A stretch of 14,900 bases of DNA from Chloromonas sp. AAM2. Its lineage: Eukaryota; Chlorophyta; Chlorophyceae; Chlamydomonadales; Chlamydomonadaceae. Below the pieces are notes generated by a model. That model made no database searches. It was not told where the DNA came from and saw only the letters and a program-made list of their open reading frames with translations. This document shows positions 1-9,534 of this stretch, piece after piece (the stretch's first letter is position 1; each line of letters starts with the position of its first letter). A program made the position numbers and the translations under genes. Where the stretch lies: NCBI GenBank assembly GCA_004335635.1, contig QAXH01005823.1:8626-23525 (forward strand), given 5' to 3'.

Positions 1-1
1 T

Positions 2-202
2 CAAAGCATGTCGGGATGTTCAGGCGGGCCGCATGGCGTGCAAAGCATGTCGGGATGTTCAGGCGGGGCGCATGGCGTGCAAAGCATGTCGGGATGTTCA
101 GGCGGGACGCATGGTGTGCAAAGCATGTCGGGATGTTCAGGCGGGGCGCATGGTGTGCAAAGCATGTCGGGATGTTCAGGCGGGGCGCATGGCGTGCAAA
201 GC
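2..202. repeat. 39-bp tandem repeat (minisatellite), about 5 copies
   Basis: The motif caaagcatgtcgggatgttc begins at 2, 41, 80, 119 and 158, with a truncated sixth copy at 197, so the period is exactly 39 bp. Copies differ at only a few bases. Because 39 is divisible by 3 and the unit has no stop, it reads open in several frames on both strands, which mimics a 13-residue protein repeat. It lies in the last visible intron of the minus-strand TBCCD1 gene (after the donor at 736). The minus-strand unit contains neither GT nor AG, so unlike the other minisatellites here it carries no splice site for that gene. Confidence 0.9.
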
Positions 203-736
203 AGCTCCGCACCTGGCCTTGCACTCGCGCTGGAATGACCTGAGCGAAGTGCTGCTCCTGCCCCTCGTGCTGTTCTCCTTACATTGACCAACTCATCCAA
301 CCTCATCCCCATCTTGTCACGTCCTCAGCTGAGCAGCCACAACTGAAGGCCATATCAACATCAACAAGAACAATACCAACAACAACTACTACAGCAGCAA
401 TGAGTGATGCATACGCACCGTCAGCTTCTCACAGCGCTCCACACGCACGAGCACGCCGGCTGCCCCTACCACGATGGTGGTCTCAGAGCAGCTGGAAACG
501 TACACTGACTGCGCAGGACACGCACACATGCGAATGCGGCAGGTCAAGGGCAGCACTCTTGAGCACGGATGATGGAAAAGAAATGTCCCTCAACAACCCT
601 CCTGGCCAACTGTTTCAGCTGCACGTGTTTGCTCCGCCTCGAACCATTCATGAGCAGATGAACGTGTGCATGTCCAGCAGTGTGTGCATGTCCTTCCGAC
701 CGTCCAACGTGCCTTTCCTCCCCCAATCGTTCACAC

Positions 737-3700
737 CTGTACGGGCGCTAGGGCGTACACCACTGCATCGTGGCAGTCCGTGATGCGCAGCGTGCCCTGC
801 GGCGCGTCCGACTCGCCCCGCACCACCGTGCCCTTGTACACGCCGCTCACGGACTGCTCGTCAACCTGCAAGAAGGGGCGCAATTGATTGTTTGGAACAA
901 GGTTGAAAACAGGCAGTCGACAACAAAAAGTGCTGATCACGCTTTGTTTCAGGTGGTATCTGAACGCCCCCATATAGGTAGGTGTAAGAATGGGCTGGGC
1001 CTGGCAGTATGGAAAGTTGTCAACCTGCGGGTGAGGGGGGTTGGGGCGGGGAAGGGCATGGCACTCAAGAGGCTAGGTGACTGCGGGAGCTGAATGCACT
1101 AAATAACGCTTAAAACACCATCAATCGCTGTTCGAGTCGCACAGAAAGCCTTCTGGTGCAAACTCCTTAGTGGACGAACACTTGTAATCGAGTGCATGGG
1201 GATGCCTATACTCGCAAAGATCACAACACCACCTGAGTGACTCTAGAAACAACTCTAAAAGGAATCCTTTAGCTTCCCTTGCCCTGCCTCGCCTCCTTAC
1301 CTGTCCCGAAGGTGCCACCAGTCCCAGGTGCCGGGAGGCCTTGGCCAGGGGCGACATCAACATGGTCATGCTGCCTGCATGGGCAACATGGGGCAGCATG
1401 GGGTGACATCGACAAGGTCATGCTGCCTGCATGGGCAACCTCAGGCAGCATGGGGCCACATCAACATGGTCATGCTGCTTGCATGGGCAACCCAAGGCAG
1501 CATGGGGCCACATCAACATGGTCATGCTGCTTGCATGGGCAACATGGGGCAGCATGGGGTGACATCAACATGGTCATGCTGCTTGCATGGGCAACATGGG
1601 GCAGCATGGGGTGACATCAACATGGTCATGTTGCCTACAGAAAACAGGCAGGGGCAGCGGCAAGGAAGCCGACATGTGTGCACAGGTGTTTGCTCTAGCA
1701 CTTGTACCAGTTTATCAGTCGGTCTCTTGTCTGTTTTTGCCAAGCCCGCAGGAGCAGCCCTATGTTCACGCTTGGTTGTGGTTGTGGCGGTTGTCTGTCA
1801 CTTTCCTTCAATATCTCGACTCATACGTGACCATTTGCGGCAAACCAAAGCTCATAACAATGCGTGGCTTGTTGGCGGCTATTGATTACCCAAAAAATTG
1901 GCTCAATCTCCGTAACCAGGCCATGCAGAGTAAACATATAGCATTAGCAATGCAACTCCATATTGCTGAAGCTCCTGGCTGTCGTACCAGAAATTCTCTG
2001 GTTCAACATGCGGGCGGCATGAAATCGCTGGTTGCTTAACCGCCATGCATTGGCACTGGCTGCCTTGGCTGCCTTACTGTTTGCCGCTCAAGCCGTGGAC
2101 ATACAGCCGTATGGGCCAGTGCGTGACGAGCCAGTTCTGGCGCACCCAATGCATGCATGCAGGCTAGGCATGTAGGTCCACAGCGCTGAGCCAGGCCCCA
2201 TGAGCAGCATGCACTGGCCTTGACTGTTGCTTAATCTGTTGCTTGCATCACTGGCTAGACGACTGCTTGGCTTGGCAAGCTTCTGTAGCAAAGGAGGGCT
2301 TCGCACAGTGTTCTCTAAACCACCATGACTAGTAGTTTGTTTGTTGTAAAGCTGCACTTTGCCTGGTATACTTTGAAAACGATGGAAGACGATGCAGTAG
2401 AAATTACTGGTGTGCATGGCTGGTGGCATGCAAAGAGGATCCTGGCAGGGCGGACACGTATCAGATGACACGTAAGAAGAGAATGTGCTGCAGTCCAGCC
2501 ACGGATGAGATGCAGACCATCGCCAGTACAATGACAACCACTGCCACGGCAGCAGCGCCTGTGCCCCAGTGCCCCAGTGCCACGGACCCCTGCCCCTCCT
2601 TTCCCCTGCGTACAGTGTTTGTTGCCTACAGCAGAACAAACTGCCTGCCTACCTGCCGGTGATGAGGAGCCCACTCTGGGTGACTGCAGCACGTCCTCGT
2701 GCCAGAGCTGCCTGAGGGAGGCCACGGCCACGTCCAGCGGCACTGACCCGCCCGCCACACACAGACCGGGCAGCAGACCGCTGATGGAACACGCTGCGGG
2801 GAAACAAAATGCACAACCCTGGTCACAATGTAGATACACAAGCAGTGTTGCAACAGGGCAGTCAAATGCAGACATGCGGCAGGCCGCTGATGGAACACGC
2901 TGCGGCTTGCCAACGGGCAGAACACACCCGACTTGCGGTTTGCAAATGCTGCTATGCCAGAAGTACAATTCTTTTCCTTGCAGAAGGCCACTCCACATCC
3001 CAGCCAGTCGGGTGCAATCCGAACAAAAGCCATTGCTTGCTTCTGCTGGCTAGCAATCGTTATTGGATGTGTATGTTCACAGGTGCCCACATTTGCATTT
3101 CGTGCCCCCTGGTTCATTGGCCCACCTTGTCGGTGGCTGGTTGATGTGAGCACAAACCGCAGCCGATCGATCTCTACTGGGCCCACCAACCGCTGTGGCG
3201 TCTGCTGCTGCTGTGGCTGTGACTGGGCGCCTGTGCTGGAGCAAGGTGTGGGTGCTGAGTCTAGGCACAGGTCGACAAGGGTTTTGAGGTTGCGACGCAG
3301 GTACTCCCCCAGGCCCCTCAGCTGCTGTGTCTGGTGGCGGAGATGCTGCTGAAGCTGCTGGCGCACTGTGGTCTTGCCTGCATGGTGTACACATGAGTTG
3401 TGCGTGTGTAGATTGGCCATGCAGAGATCGCATGCCCCAGAGGTCGCATGAAGGTTTGTGGTCAGGATAGCACCTCGAGGGGTGACCACCACCATAACCG
3501 TCCAGGTGTGTCGTAATCCCCTTCACTTGTAGGTTGGACGGGTTGGAATCCCGGAATTATCTCATGAGCACTGGCTGTTCCAGACCTTGCGGCAGTCCTT
3601 GGACACCTGTCCTGTGTCCTGTTGCACCTTGTGTGCATGTGCCTGCCTTGGTGTGCATGTGCCTGCCTTGGTGTGCATGTGCTGTGCCATGACCATGTGC

Positions 3701-4296
3701 GGGCCTACATGTGTATAATGCCATGCACAACACATGGCGGGCAAACGCACCTGAAAGGGAGGTTCTCACAGTCATGGCTCGTGTAGGAGAGAGAAGACCA
3801 TCCATGCCAAATGGCACGATTGTTGGAGGTCCTGCTTCTGGCCAGACCTCCAAGTTCTCAGCTCGTTGGGACTCCTTGCTGAACAATTGTACAAACATGA
3901 AAAGCGAGACTTCATGTGCGTACACCAGCTCGGACCCAGTCGCTGGCCGCTCTGGCCCACTGCCATTGAGCACCGAAAGCGCGGATAGAACTTCGTAAAG
4001 GATGTCCTGCTGGGTCGAGGTCAGCTCCATCACGGATGCAAGCTCGGATGGAGGGATCACCCCTGCAGGTCCGCAAACAACAGTATGCTTGTTTCGTACA
4101 ATACAATGCGAGCAGGGATGTGATGCTAGGCGCAAGTTCAGCTTGACGCACATTGGCCCGACGGCAATGCAGTAGCTTTCTCCAGCAGCTTGGCGTGCAT
4201 GTTCAGCAGCGACTGCACACCGTCCAGCTGAGGCCAGAGGGCGTGCAGCGGCAAAAAGCCATGCTCCCAGACTTCCCGCCTCGGCTGCAGCTGCAT
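737..4296 (-). CDS. TBCCD1: TBCC domain-containing protein 1 homologue, N-terminal half, six exons (3' part outside window)
   Basis: Exons on the minus strand: 4296-4152, 4062-3751, 3377-3126, 2793-2653, 1374-1301, 865-737. All borders are GT/AG and phases match (1,1,1,1,0), giving 351 residues. The ATG at 4296 is the first after an in-frame TAA at 4326-4324. Near the N-terminus, QPRREVWEHGFLPLHALWPQ matches the family's opening block (RREPFEYGLLPI in plants, quoted from memory). Residues 309-351 are the start of the TBCC beta-helix domain, including SVSGVYKGTVV and LRITDCHDAVVYALAPVQ. Exon 3 carries a helical YLRRNLKTLVDL segment and a Gln-rich stretch. TBCCD1 proteins (ASQ2 in Chlamydomonas) link and position centrioles and basal bodies. 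The rest of the TBCC domain must lie beyond base 1; I found no candidate exon in 1-736. Introns run 89, 373, 332, 1278 and 435 bp. Exon 5 (24 residues, partly repeat-derived) is the weakest part of the model and rests mainly on phase; the family call is strong. Confidence 0.85.
1355..1637. repeat. 52-bp minisatellite overlapping the 3' splice site and start of TBCCD1 exon 5
   Basis: Copies of catcaacatggtcatgctgc (with few changes) start at 1355, 1407, 1459, 1511, 1563 and 1615, so the period is 52 bp, with five full units and a partial sixth. Read on the minus strand, the copy at 1355-1406 holds the proposed acceptor (cccatgcag, AG at 1376-1375) and the first 20 bases of exon 5. The copy at 1407 keeps the same acceptor; those at 1459, 1511 and 1563 have T for C, which turns gcag|g into gcaag|c. 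The sixth copy ends in ttctgtag|gcaacatg, which resembles a normal acceptor. Confidence 0.9.
2778..2905. repeat. 22-bp direct duplication of the TBCCD1 exon 4 acceptor
   Basis: The segment at 2778-2799, which on the minus strand is the acceptor gccgcag-like end plus the first 16 bases of exon 4, recurs identically at 2884-2905, 106 bp upstream in the gene. The flanking seven bases are also similar (cagcaga and cggcagg). The copy has AG at 2901-2900. Reading from it in the required phase meets a TGA within about 13 codons. Confidence 0.85.
3631..3681. repeat. 20-bp tandem repeat, 2.5 copies
   Basis: The unit gtgtgcatgtgcctgccttg occurs at 3631 and 3651 with a partial copy at 3671. It lies wholly inside TBCCD1 intron 2 (3378-3750), away from both splice sites. 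Confidence 0.9.
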
Positions 4297-4541
4297 GGCT
4301 TCAAACCCTATCCAAGTCAATAATTAAAAGTCTTTCAAACGCGTCATGCTAGAGACGCCTCCTCAAACTATAGCCTGACTGTCCGAGCAGGTCCTGCCGA
4401 TCACGGGCGATCTATAAGTGCGCCAAAGGCCTCTCCAAGGCCCATGCAGGAACCCTGCACGTGGTCTGAAGTAACCGCGATCCTTTGCCTCCGCTCGCTG
4501 AAAACTTCGCTTGGACAAGGCTGCAGCGTATAAACTACAAC
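4297..4541. promoter_or_regulatory. Divergent promoter between TBCCD1 and the NIPA/ZC3HC1-like gene
   Basis: Only 245 bp separate the two start codons, so both 5' UTRs and both promoters must fit here. A TATA-like tataag lies at 4413-4418, about 125 bp before the plus-strand ATG. Nothing equally clear is seen for the minus direction. The plus-strand start context is acaacATGG and the minus-strand one is gaagccATGC, both acceptable. That the promoter is bidirectional is inferred from gene spacing only. Confidence 0.5.
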
Positions 4542-7500
4542 ATGGGCTCCTTGGAGCAGCGCATTACCGATGCGCTTGGCACGCTGGGCAAGAGGAGCTT
4601 CAGCGAGGCAAGCGCGAACGACACCGCCAACAGGAAGCCCAACAAGAGGCTACTGTTCAGGCCTTGGGATCAGAAGGACTTGCACAGAAGGTAGGCGTGG
4701 GTGAAAGGGCGGGCTTGGAGTTACCCTGGCAGTTCGGGATTCGTACAGAACCCTCAAGAACATCCGCCAACCCGGGCATCCCGCCTGCGATGCTTTCAGG
4801 TTAGAGACGTACCGCCCGCTCACATGGTTTGCAAAGCCGGATGTCGCCAATGCTGTGGCATGCGCCAGCAAAGGGTGAGGCGGGGCTTGACACATCATCA
4901 ACCAACTCGCGCGGTTGAGCGAGCAATCCTGGCGGCTACCGGGCACTGGGGCACCACCATGAAGCAGAACACTTTCACACATGGCCTTGTCTAAGCTTGC
5001 ATCAAATGGGCAGGTAGGACTGAGCTGTGCCACACCACACCCTTGACACGCACACCTGACACCGGCAGGCAACATGGCAATGCCTTCTCATTAACGTTCC
5101 TACACATGCATGCATATGCAGCTGGATCAACGACGCTCGCGATTCTCTCTGCTGCGAGTTTTGCTCAGTCAAGCTGCTCTACCCCCAGAGCAAAACCTTC
5201 GAGGAGCGTGCACGCGCTGTCGCTCTCTTTGCCGAACAGCTCTCTCAGCGCCATGCCCCGCACTGCCCCTGGCGCAGCACACGCTGCGATGACGCAGTGC
5301 TAGCCTTTGACCCCTCAGCTGCCATTGTGGTCAGCCCAGGCCGTGCCCTCACACCAGCAGACACTCTACGGGACGCCTTCCTCTCTCGCCTTTCCAACTT
5401 AGAACACGTGGACCTGCTACCAGACATGTACCCACGTGCGTTAGAGCAGCTTACAGCACAGGCCGCGTCCAACGTGCTCTGTGTGAGCACCGACCGGCCA
5501 CACCGGGACCGTGCCTGGGGTCCGGACAGTCTCCGCCGCGCCCTCGCACTGCCGGTACCCCAACCACCCCTGGACGGTACAGACATCCCACCCGCCTTTA
5601 ACCCATCCTCGCCCATTGTGTTGCCCGCTAAGTTGACGCGTGGGCAGAAAGCAAGGCTGCTTGCATTGCTTGGTTGGGACGCTGAGGAGTTGCCACCTGG
5701 CAGTGCGGACAGGCCACGACACGCTGCCAGCATCTATCGGCCCACGGCCGGGGCCTACAGTCTGGCACACTTGGTTGGAGCGGCCGCGCCCGCCCCCAGG
5801 CCACAGCAACAGCAGCCTGAGGAGGAAAATTCGTGGAGCATGGACAACGTGGTGCTCAACTGCCACAACTGCAAGTAAGTTGTTGGTTAGCCTGGTGCTG
5901 CAGCACTGTACATGCTGCCGGGGTTTACAGCATGTGCAGCAGCATGGTACAGTACACACAGTCACTGAATGCAGTGTTCGGGCCAACACATCATCGTGGC
6001 AGGACTTCAACTTGCATTTCTATCTACCTTTCGTCTGCAGTGAGGCATCCAGGGTTGTCAGGAGCGTTCAGTCCCCAACGGGGCGCTCATAGGTCATCAC
6101 TCACCACCGCACCGAGCAATGGTCACAGCATGCGTTTTAACGTGGCCAGACCTGGATACGCCTTAATATTATGTAATGCCCAACCGAATTGCAGGAGTCG
6201 TGTGGGCCTGTGGAGTTTTGTTACACAACCGCCAGCGCCACCTGCCCCCTCCGTTCCCAGCTGCACCATCACTGAACTCCCCAACGATCCTATGGTCAGT
6301 GCATCTCCCAGTCCTCGTCAGACCGTTAGTGGAGCTGTGGAGCCAAGCAGGCCGTCTCTCAGCAGTGCCTTGTTGCACCGCACCGCCTCTGTACCGTTAG
6401 CAGGCACTATTGCTGGTGGCACCTACACGGGGGCAGGCCTGGGCAGGCTGAGCGGCAGCGGTGCGAGCGTGTTTGGCAGTCCACGAATCGCATCAGTTCC
6501 CGTCTACGGTCTGCACGCTCTAGCGGCCCAAGGGCCGCGGACAGGCACAGGCCAGGCAGGTACAGAGGGTGGCGGCGGGCACAAGCGGAAGCACTCTGTG
6601 ACATCGCTTGCCGAGGGCCCCATGGGAGCGGCTGTGGTGGGCGAGGAGGCAGACGGGGCGAAGCGGGCCCGCATCACCGCGTCGCCGTCGCCTCAGCCGG
6701 ACCGGCAACTGTTCGACCCGTTGCAACATCATCGCTTGTGGTGCCCCTGGGTATTCACAGGTCGGTGACACATCATGATGTCATCTGAGCTGCAACAGAT
6801 CTGATGAGAGAGACAGCTGATGTGTCGTGAGCAGCCGGTTGCGAGGCAAGTATTTTGATCTTGAGAATGTTTAGCAGAAAGTCGTGACAGAGGATGCTAA
6901 ATGTCGTAGGCATGTTCTCCGAACCAGGAGAAAACACCGGCAGACGGATCATTGCAAGGCAAGAAGGTGACCTTGCCGCTCTGTTGCTTTTCGCAGGTAG
7001 CAAGTCTGCCCCTGGAGGCACCACCCCTGCAGCCACCCCAGGCACTTCAACCGCCCCTACACAGCAACCCGCAGCACACGCGTCGGGCATACCTTCCAGC
7101 CCCAGTGTGCAGCCAGGCACAGTACCCACCACGCCAGTTCCCTCCTCAGCCACAGCTGCATCGGGTCCACGCATCAGGTGCGCAAGCATGCATGTGTAGC
7201 CACAGCCGCATCAGGTCCACGCATCAGGTGCGCAAGCATGCATGTTCAGCCACAGCTGCATCGGGTCCACGCATCAGGTGCGCAAGCATGCATGTGTAGC
7301 CACAGCTGCATCGGGTCCACGCATCAGGTGCGCAAGCATGCATGTGTAGCGACAGCTGCATCGGGTCCACGCATCAGGTGCGCAAGCATGCATGTGTAGC
7401 GACAGCTGCATCGGATCCACGCATCAGGTGCGCAAGCATGCATGTGTGTGAGGGAGGACACAGCCTTTACTTGTTAGTATTGCCCATTGTATTGTGGTCT

Positions 7501-7983
7501 TTAAGGGCATTCCTTCGTTCACATATTACAAAAAGTTTGCAGTGGGACTTCAGCTGGGGTAGGACACTGTCATGCAGGCAATTGCATGGAGCCACCAGCT
7601 GTCATTTGTAGGGTTGTGCCAAGTTCAAAATATGCCACCTCAACCATTAAGAAGATTACCGTTTACACTCGAACGTTTGAAGTCACTGTATTACTCATGC
7701 GCTTTGCAGGTGTGGTTGGATGCACCTCCTGGAGTCGATGTCCCAGGACCCATCCGCCGCCGGCAACACAGCAGCAGGGGATCTGTTCTCCGCACGCTGC
7801 AGGCAAACGCCTGGCGCAGCGGGAATGGCCAGCCCTGGTGGTGTGACAGCGGGTACACCGACGGTTGACGCGGGGCCGGCGGGGATGGACGTCGATGTAC
7901 CTGAGATACTGGCTGGGGGGCCGGCACCAAGGGACATCATGCATGTAAAGGACAGCATCATCTCAACGCTGCGTGGTATTTGA
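4542..7983 (+). CDS. ZC3HC1: C3HC/BIR-like zinc-finger protein, NIPA (ZC3HC1)/ILP1/Pml39 family, complete, six exons
   Basis: Exons: 4542-4690, 4800-4874, 5122-5874, 6195-6760, 6997-7177, 7710-7983 (stop TGA 7981-7983). They total 1998 nt, or 665 residues, with phases consistent throughout. Residues 40-62 read FRPWDQKDLHR then LETYRPLTWFAKP, the family's opening signature. The first zinc module uses C86, C89, H119 and C123. The second opens with NCHNCKSRVGLWSF (C322, C325) and closes with FDPLQHHRLWCPWV (H505, C509), followed by the conserved GW near residue 577 (CGWMHLLESM). About 165 Pro/Ser/Ala/Gly-rich residues separate the two halves of module 2 and hold basic KRK (456-458) and KRAR (482-485) clusters, likely nuclear localisation signals. 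Known relatives: ZC3HC1 and Pml39 anchor TPR/Mlp at the nuclear basket, NIPA was described as an F-box protein for cyclin B1, Rsm1 acts in mRNA export, and ILP1 is the plant member. Which role applies here is inference. It starts 245 bp from the divergent TBCCD1 start. The exon 5 borders are the least certain. Confidence 0.9.
7151..7450. repeat. 50-bp minisatellite, six copies, each containing the exon 5 splice donor of the NIPA-like gene
   Basis: The marker gcatcaggtgcgcaagcatg begins at 7171, 7221, 7271, 7321, 7371 and 7421, an exact 50-bp period, with only a few substitutions between copies. The first unit (from 7151) supplies the last 27 coding bases of exon 5 and its donor atcag|gtgcgc (GT at 7178). 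The other five copies lie in intron 5, and each repeats the same AG|GT context. Each unit also ends in or near tgtag, giving an in-frame TAG at 7197-7199 if the first donor is not used. Confidence 0.95.
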
Positions 7984-8360
7984 GCGCCTGTTGGCCTGCG
8001 GGTCGTGTTAAGGGGATTGCGGACGGCAGTTGCGATGCACAATGCCATGGGTGGGACGCTGATGGCACTCATGTGCAAGCGTGCATGTCGCATGCGAGCG
8101 GTTTTTACCTGACTTGTGTCCACACAGCAGCACTGCGGGGTCTTTGAGCGCATATGGTTCAAAGATGATGACCTCGAGCTTTGTTTCTGATGCTTACACG
8201 ATGCATGGGCGGTGATTTTGCGTCAACACTAATGGTATCCGGTCGCCTTGACCGGGTTGCAGACGGCATGTGGGTTACATGGTGCCATGGGCGGTAGCGC
8301 CATGGTTTATAGCATTCATGGATGGACGTGTAAGACAGTTGCGAGCGCTTCTTGAACCTG
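7984..8360. other. 3' flank of the NIPA-like gene with a diverged direct duplication
   Basis: No coding exon is recognised. A segment at about 8018-8100 (ttgcggacggcagttgcgat, then atgccatgggtgg) recurs in degraded form at about 8254-8345 (ttgcagacggcatgtgggtt, then gtgccatgggcgg), 236 bp later. Both copies continue with a similar cat/gcgagcg stretch. A TGTAA, the usual polyadenylation signal of chlorophyte algae, lies at 8329-8333 and could end the upstream transcript. Later TGTAA sites occur at 8749 and 8902. Confidence 0.45.
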
Positions 8361-8499
8361 TTTGTCCTAGGATTTGGAGATGTGCACACAGAAGCACTTG
8401 GTGTATTGAAATCGTGGTGCACAAGCATTGCCGAGCCAGATGCCTGAATGGATCACAGCCTTGAGGGTTACAGCCTTGAGGGTCTCTTTCCATTGGCGT

Positions 8500-8860
8500 T
8501 AGTCCGTTTTGCTTGCTTGGTTTGAGTTCGTTTGGGTTGGTTTGGGTTGGCTTGAAACTGACTTTTGACCTCAACTCCCGGGGAGGGCTCCTTGAGGCAG
8601 CTGCTGTGAGGCCACTACATCGCGATTGCCAAAGTGGTTTCTGCCATGGATCAGTACTTGTATTCATCATACAACATGATCAAATTCATGCTGAACGATC
8701 GTCAGGGCAAGCACAAGATGGAGCTGAAACAGAGGTGGGGTCGTTGCTTGTAACAGGCTTGTTCCAGTCAACTACAATTGAATGACAACTGTATCGCAAA
8801 GTGATTTGTCCAGAAGGCATGGGCAACACTGGAATTACATTGGTACAGTGACGTGTCCTG
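8500..8860 (+). repeat. Dispersed repeat, copy 1
   Basis: This copy shares diverged but collinear sequence with 9985-10570. A 25-base block is identical (8511-8535 and 10015-10039). Further matches are attcatgctgaa (8684 and 10407) and ctgtccagaa-like (8807 and 10535). It contains T/G-rich ttgggttggtttgggttgg at its left end. No open frame of note. It is probably an old non-coding mobile or repetitive element; the family is not recognised. The ends are approximate. Just before it, acagccttgagggt is present twice, 17 bp apart. Confidence 0.6.
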
Positions 8861-9534
8861 TTTCCGATCGTCGCAGTATCCTGCAAAGTTGGCCATCAGT
8901 GTGTAACGTGGCAGCCCACAGCGGTAACTGAGCTGCCAACCAGACTAACTACCGATGCGTTCAAGGCACAAGCAGAAGGCATACACACAGTTCACAACAG
9001 CGAGACCTTAGCATCGAGCTCTGCAAGTGGGTCGAGTTGAGTCGCCTGTCTGGGTCTGTCACGGGTCTGCTAGGGGCAGCACCATGGCCTCAAGGGTCGC
9101 ACCGGGGTCACACAATGGCCTCAAGGGTTGCACCGCACGATACGCCACGAAAGGAGCTGAGAGGGAACTTTCGAACTCTTTGTTCCAACTCTGTGTTATT
9201 GAACAGGCATAAGCGGCCACAGTGAGAGATGTTGCATGGTTAGCATGTGCCAACTCCGTGAGAGAAGAGCAGAGCGTTGATTTCAATCATGCGTGCACAA
9301 TGCTGTCAGGCGCCAATGGGGTGTGGCCGCCATGTGTCAAGGTGGGAGAAACAGTCATGGGATGAGCACTCTCCTTTCGATTTCATTACTATCAGCTGAC
9401 GTCAATTGAAACATATCTTCGGCCCAGTATAGGCATCCAGCCAAGACCGCTCGCACAACACATTATAAGGCTATGTCACCGCTTGATGCTAAGATTTTGG
9501 CAGACAAGGCAGTTGGATGAACGTCGATCTTACC
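8861..9534. other. Intergenic stretch, no gene seen
   Basis: I see no exon, RNA gene or conserved motif here. The only structure is a short direct duplication: atggcctcaagggtcgcacc at 9084 and its near copy at 9115, 31 bp apart. Confidence 0.5.

Noticed and set aside
8..243. Repetitive open frames with 13-residue repeats on both strands
   Set aside because: They come from the 39-bp array being a multiple of three without stops. No flanking exon or start signal, and the array sits in an intron of the minus-strand gene.
1..736. Next TBCCD1 exon expected after residue 351
   Set aside because: I looked on the minus strand for the continuation of the TBCC beta-helix (YATV-GC-type start after an AG) and found nothing, so it is taken to lie outside the window.
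1328..1885. 185-codon plus-strand open frame through the 52-bp repeat
   Set aside because: It is antisense to TBCCD1 exon 5 and intron 4, is created by the repeat, and has no recognisable domain.
5245..6010. Long minus-strand open frames opposite the NIPA-like gene
   Set aside because: Shadows of the GC-rich coding exon 3; the plus strand carries the zinc motifs and consistent splice phases.
6751..7299. Alternative donor GTATTC at 6751, joining CPW directly to a second frame of exon 5
   Set aside because: It keeps phase but yields a Pro/Gln/His-rich frame that cannot join exon 6 at 7710 in the frame carrying CGWMHLLESM using the 7177 donor. The donor at 6761 gives consistent phases throughout.
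7151..7450. CRISPR-like array
   Set aside because: Units are contiguous tandem copies without unique spacers, in a eukaryotic intron.
8526..8551. Telomere-like TTTGGGTTGG repeats
   Set aside because: Only two or three irregular units, located inside a dispersed repeat. They do not match the TTTTAGGG algal telomere.
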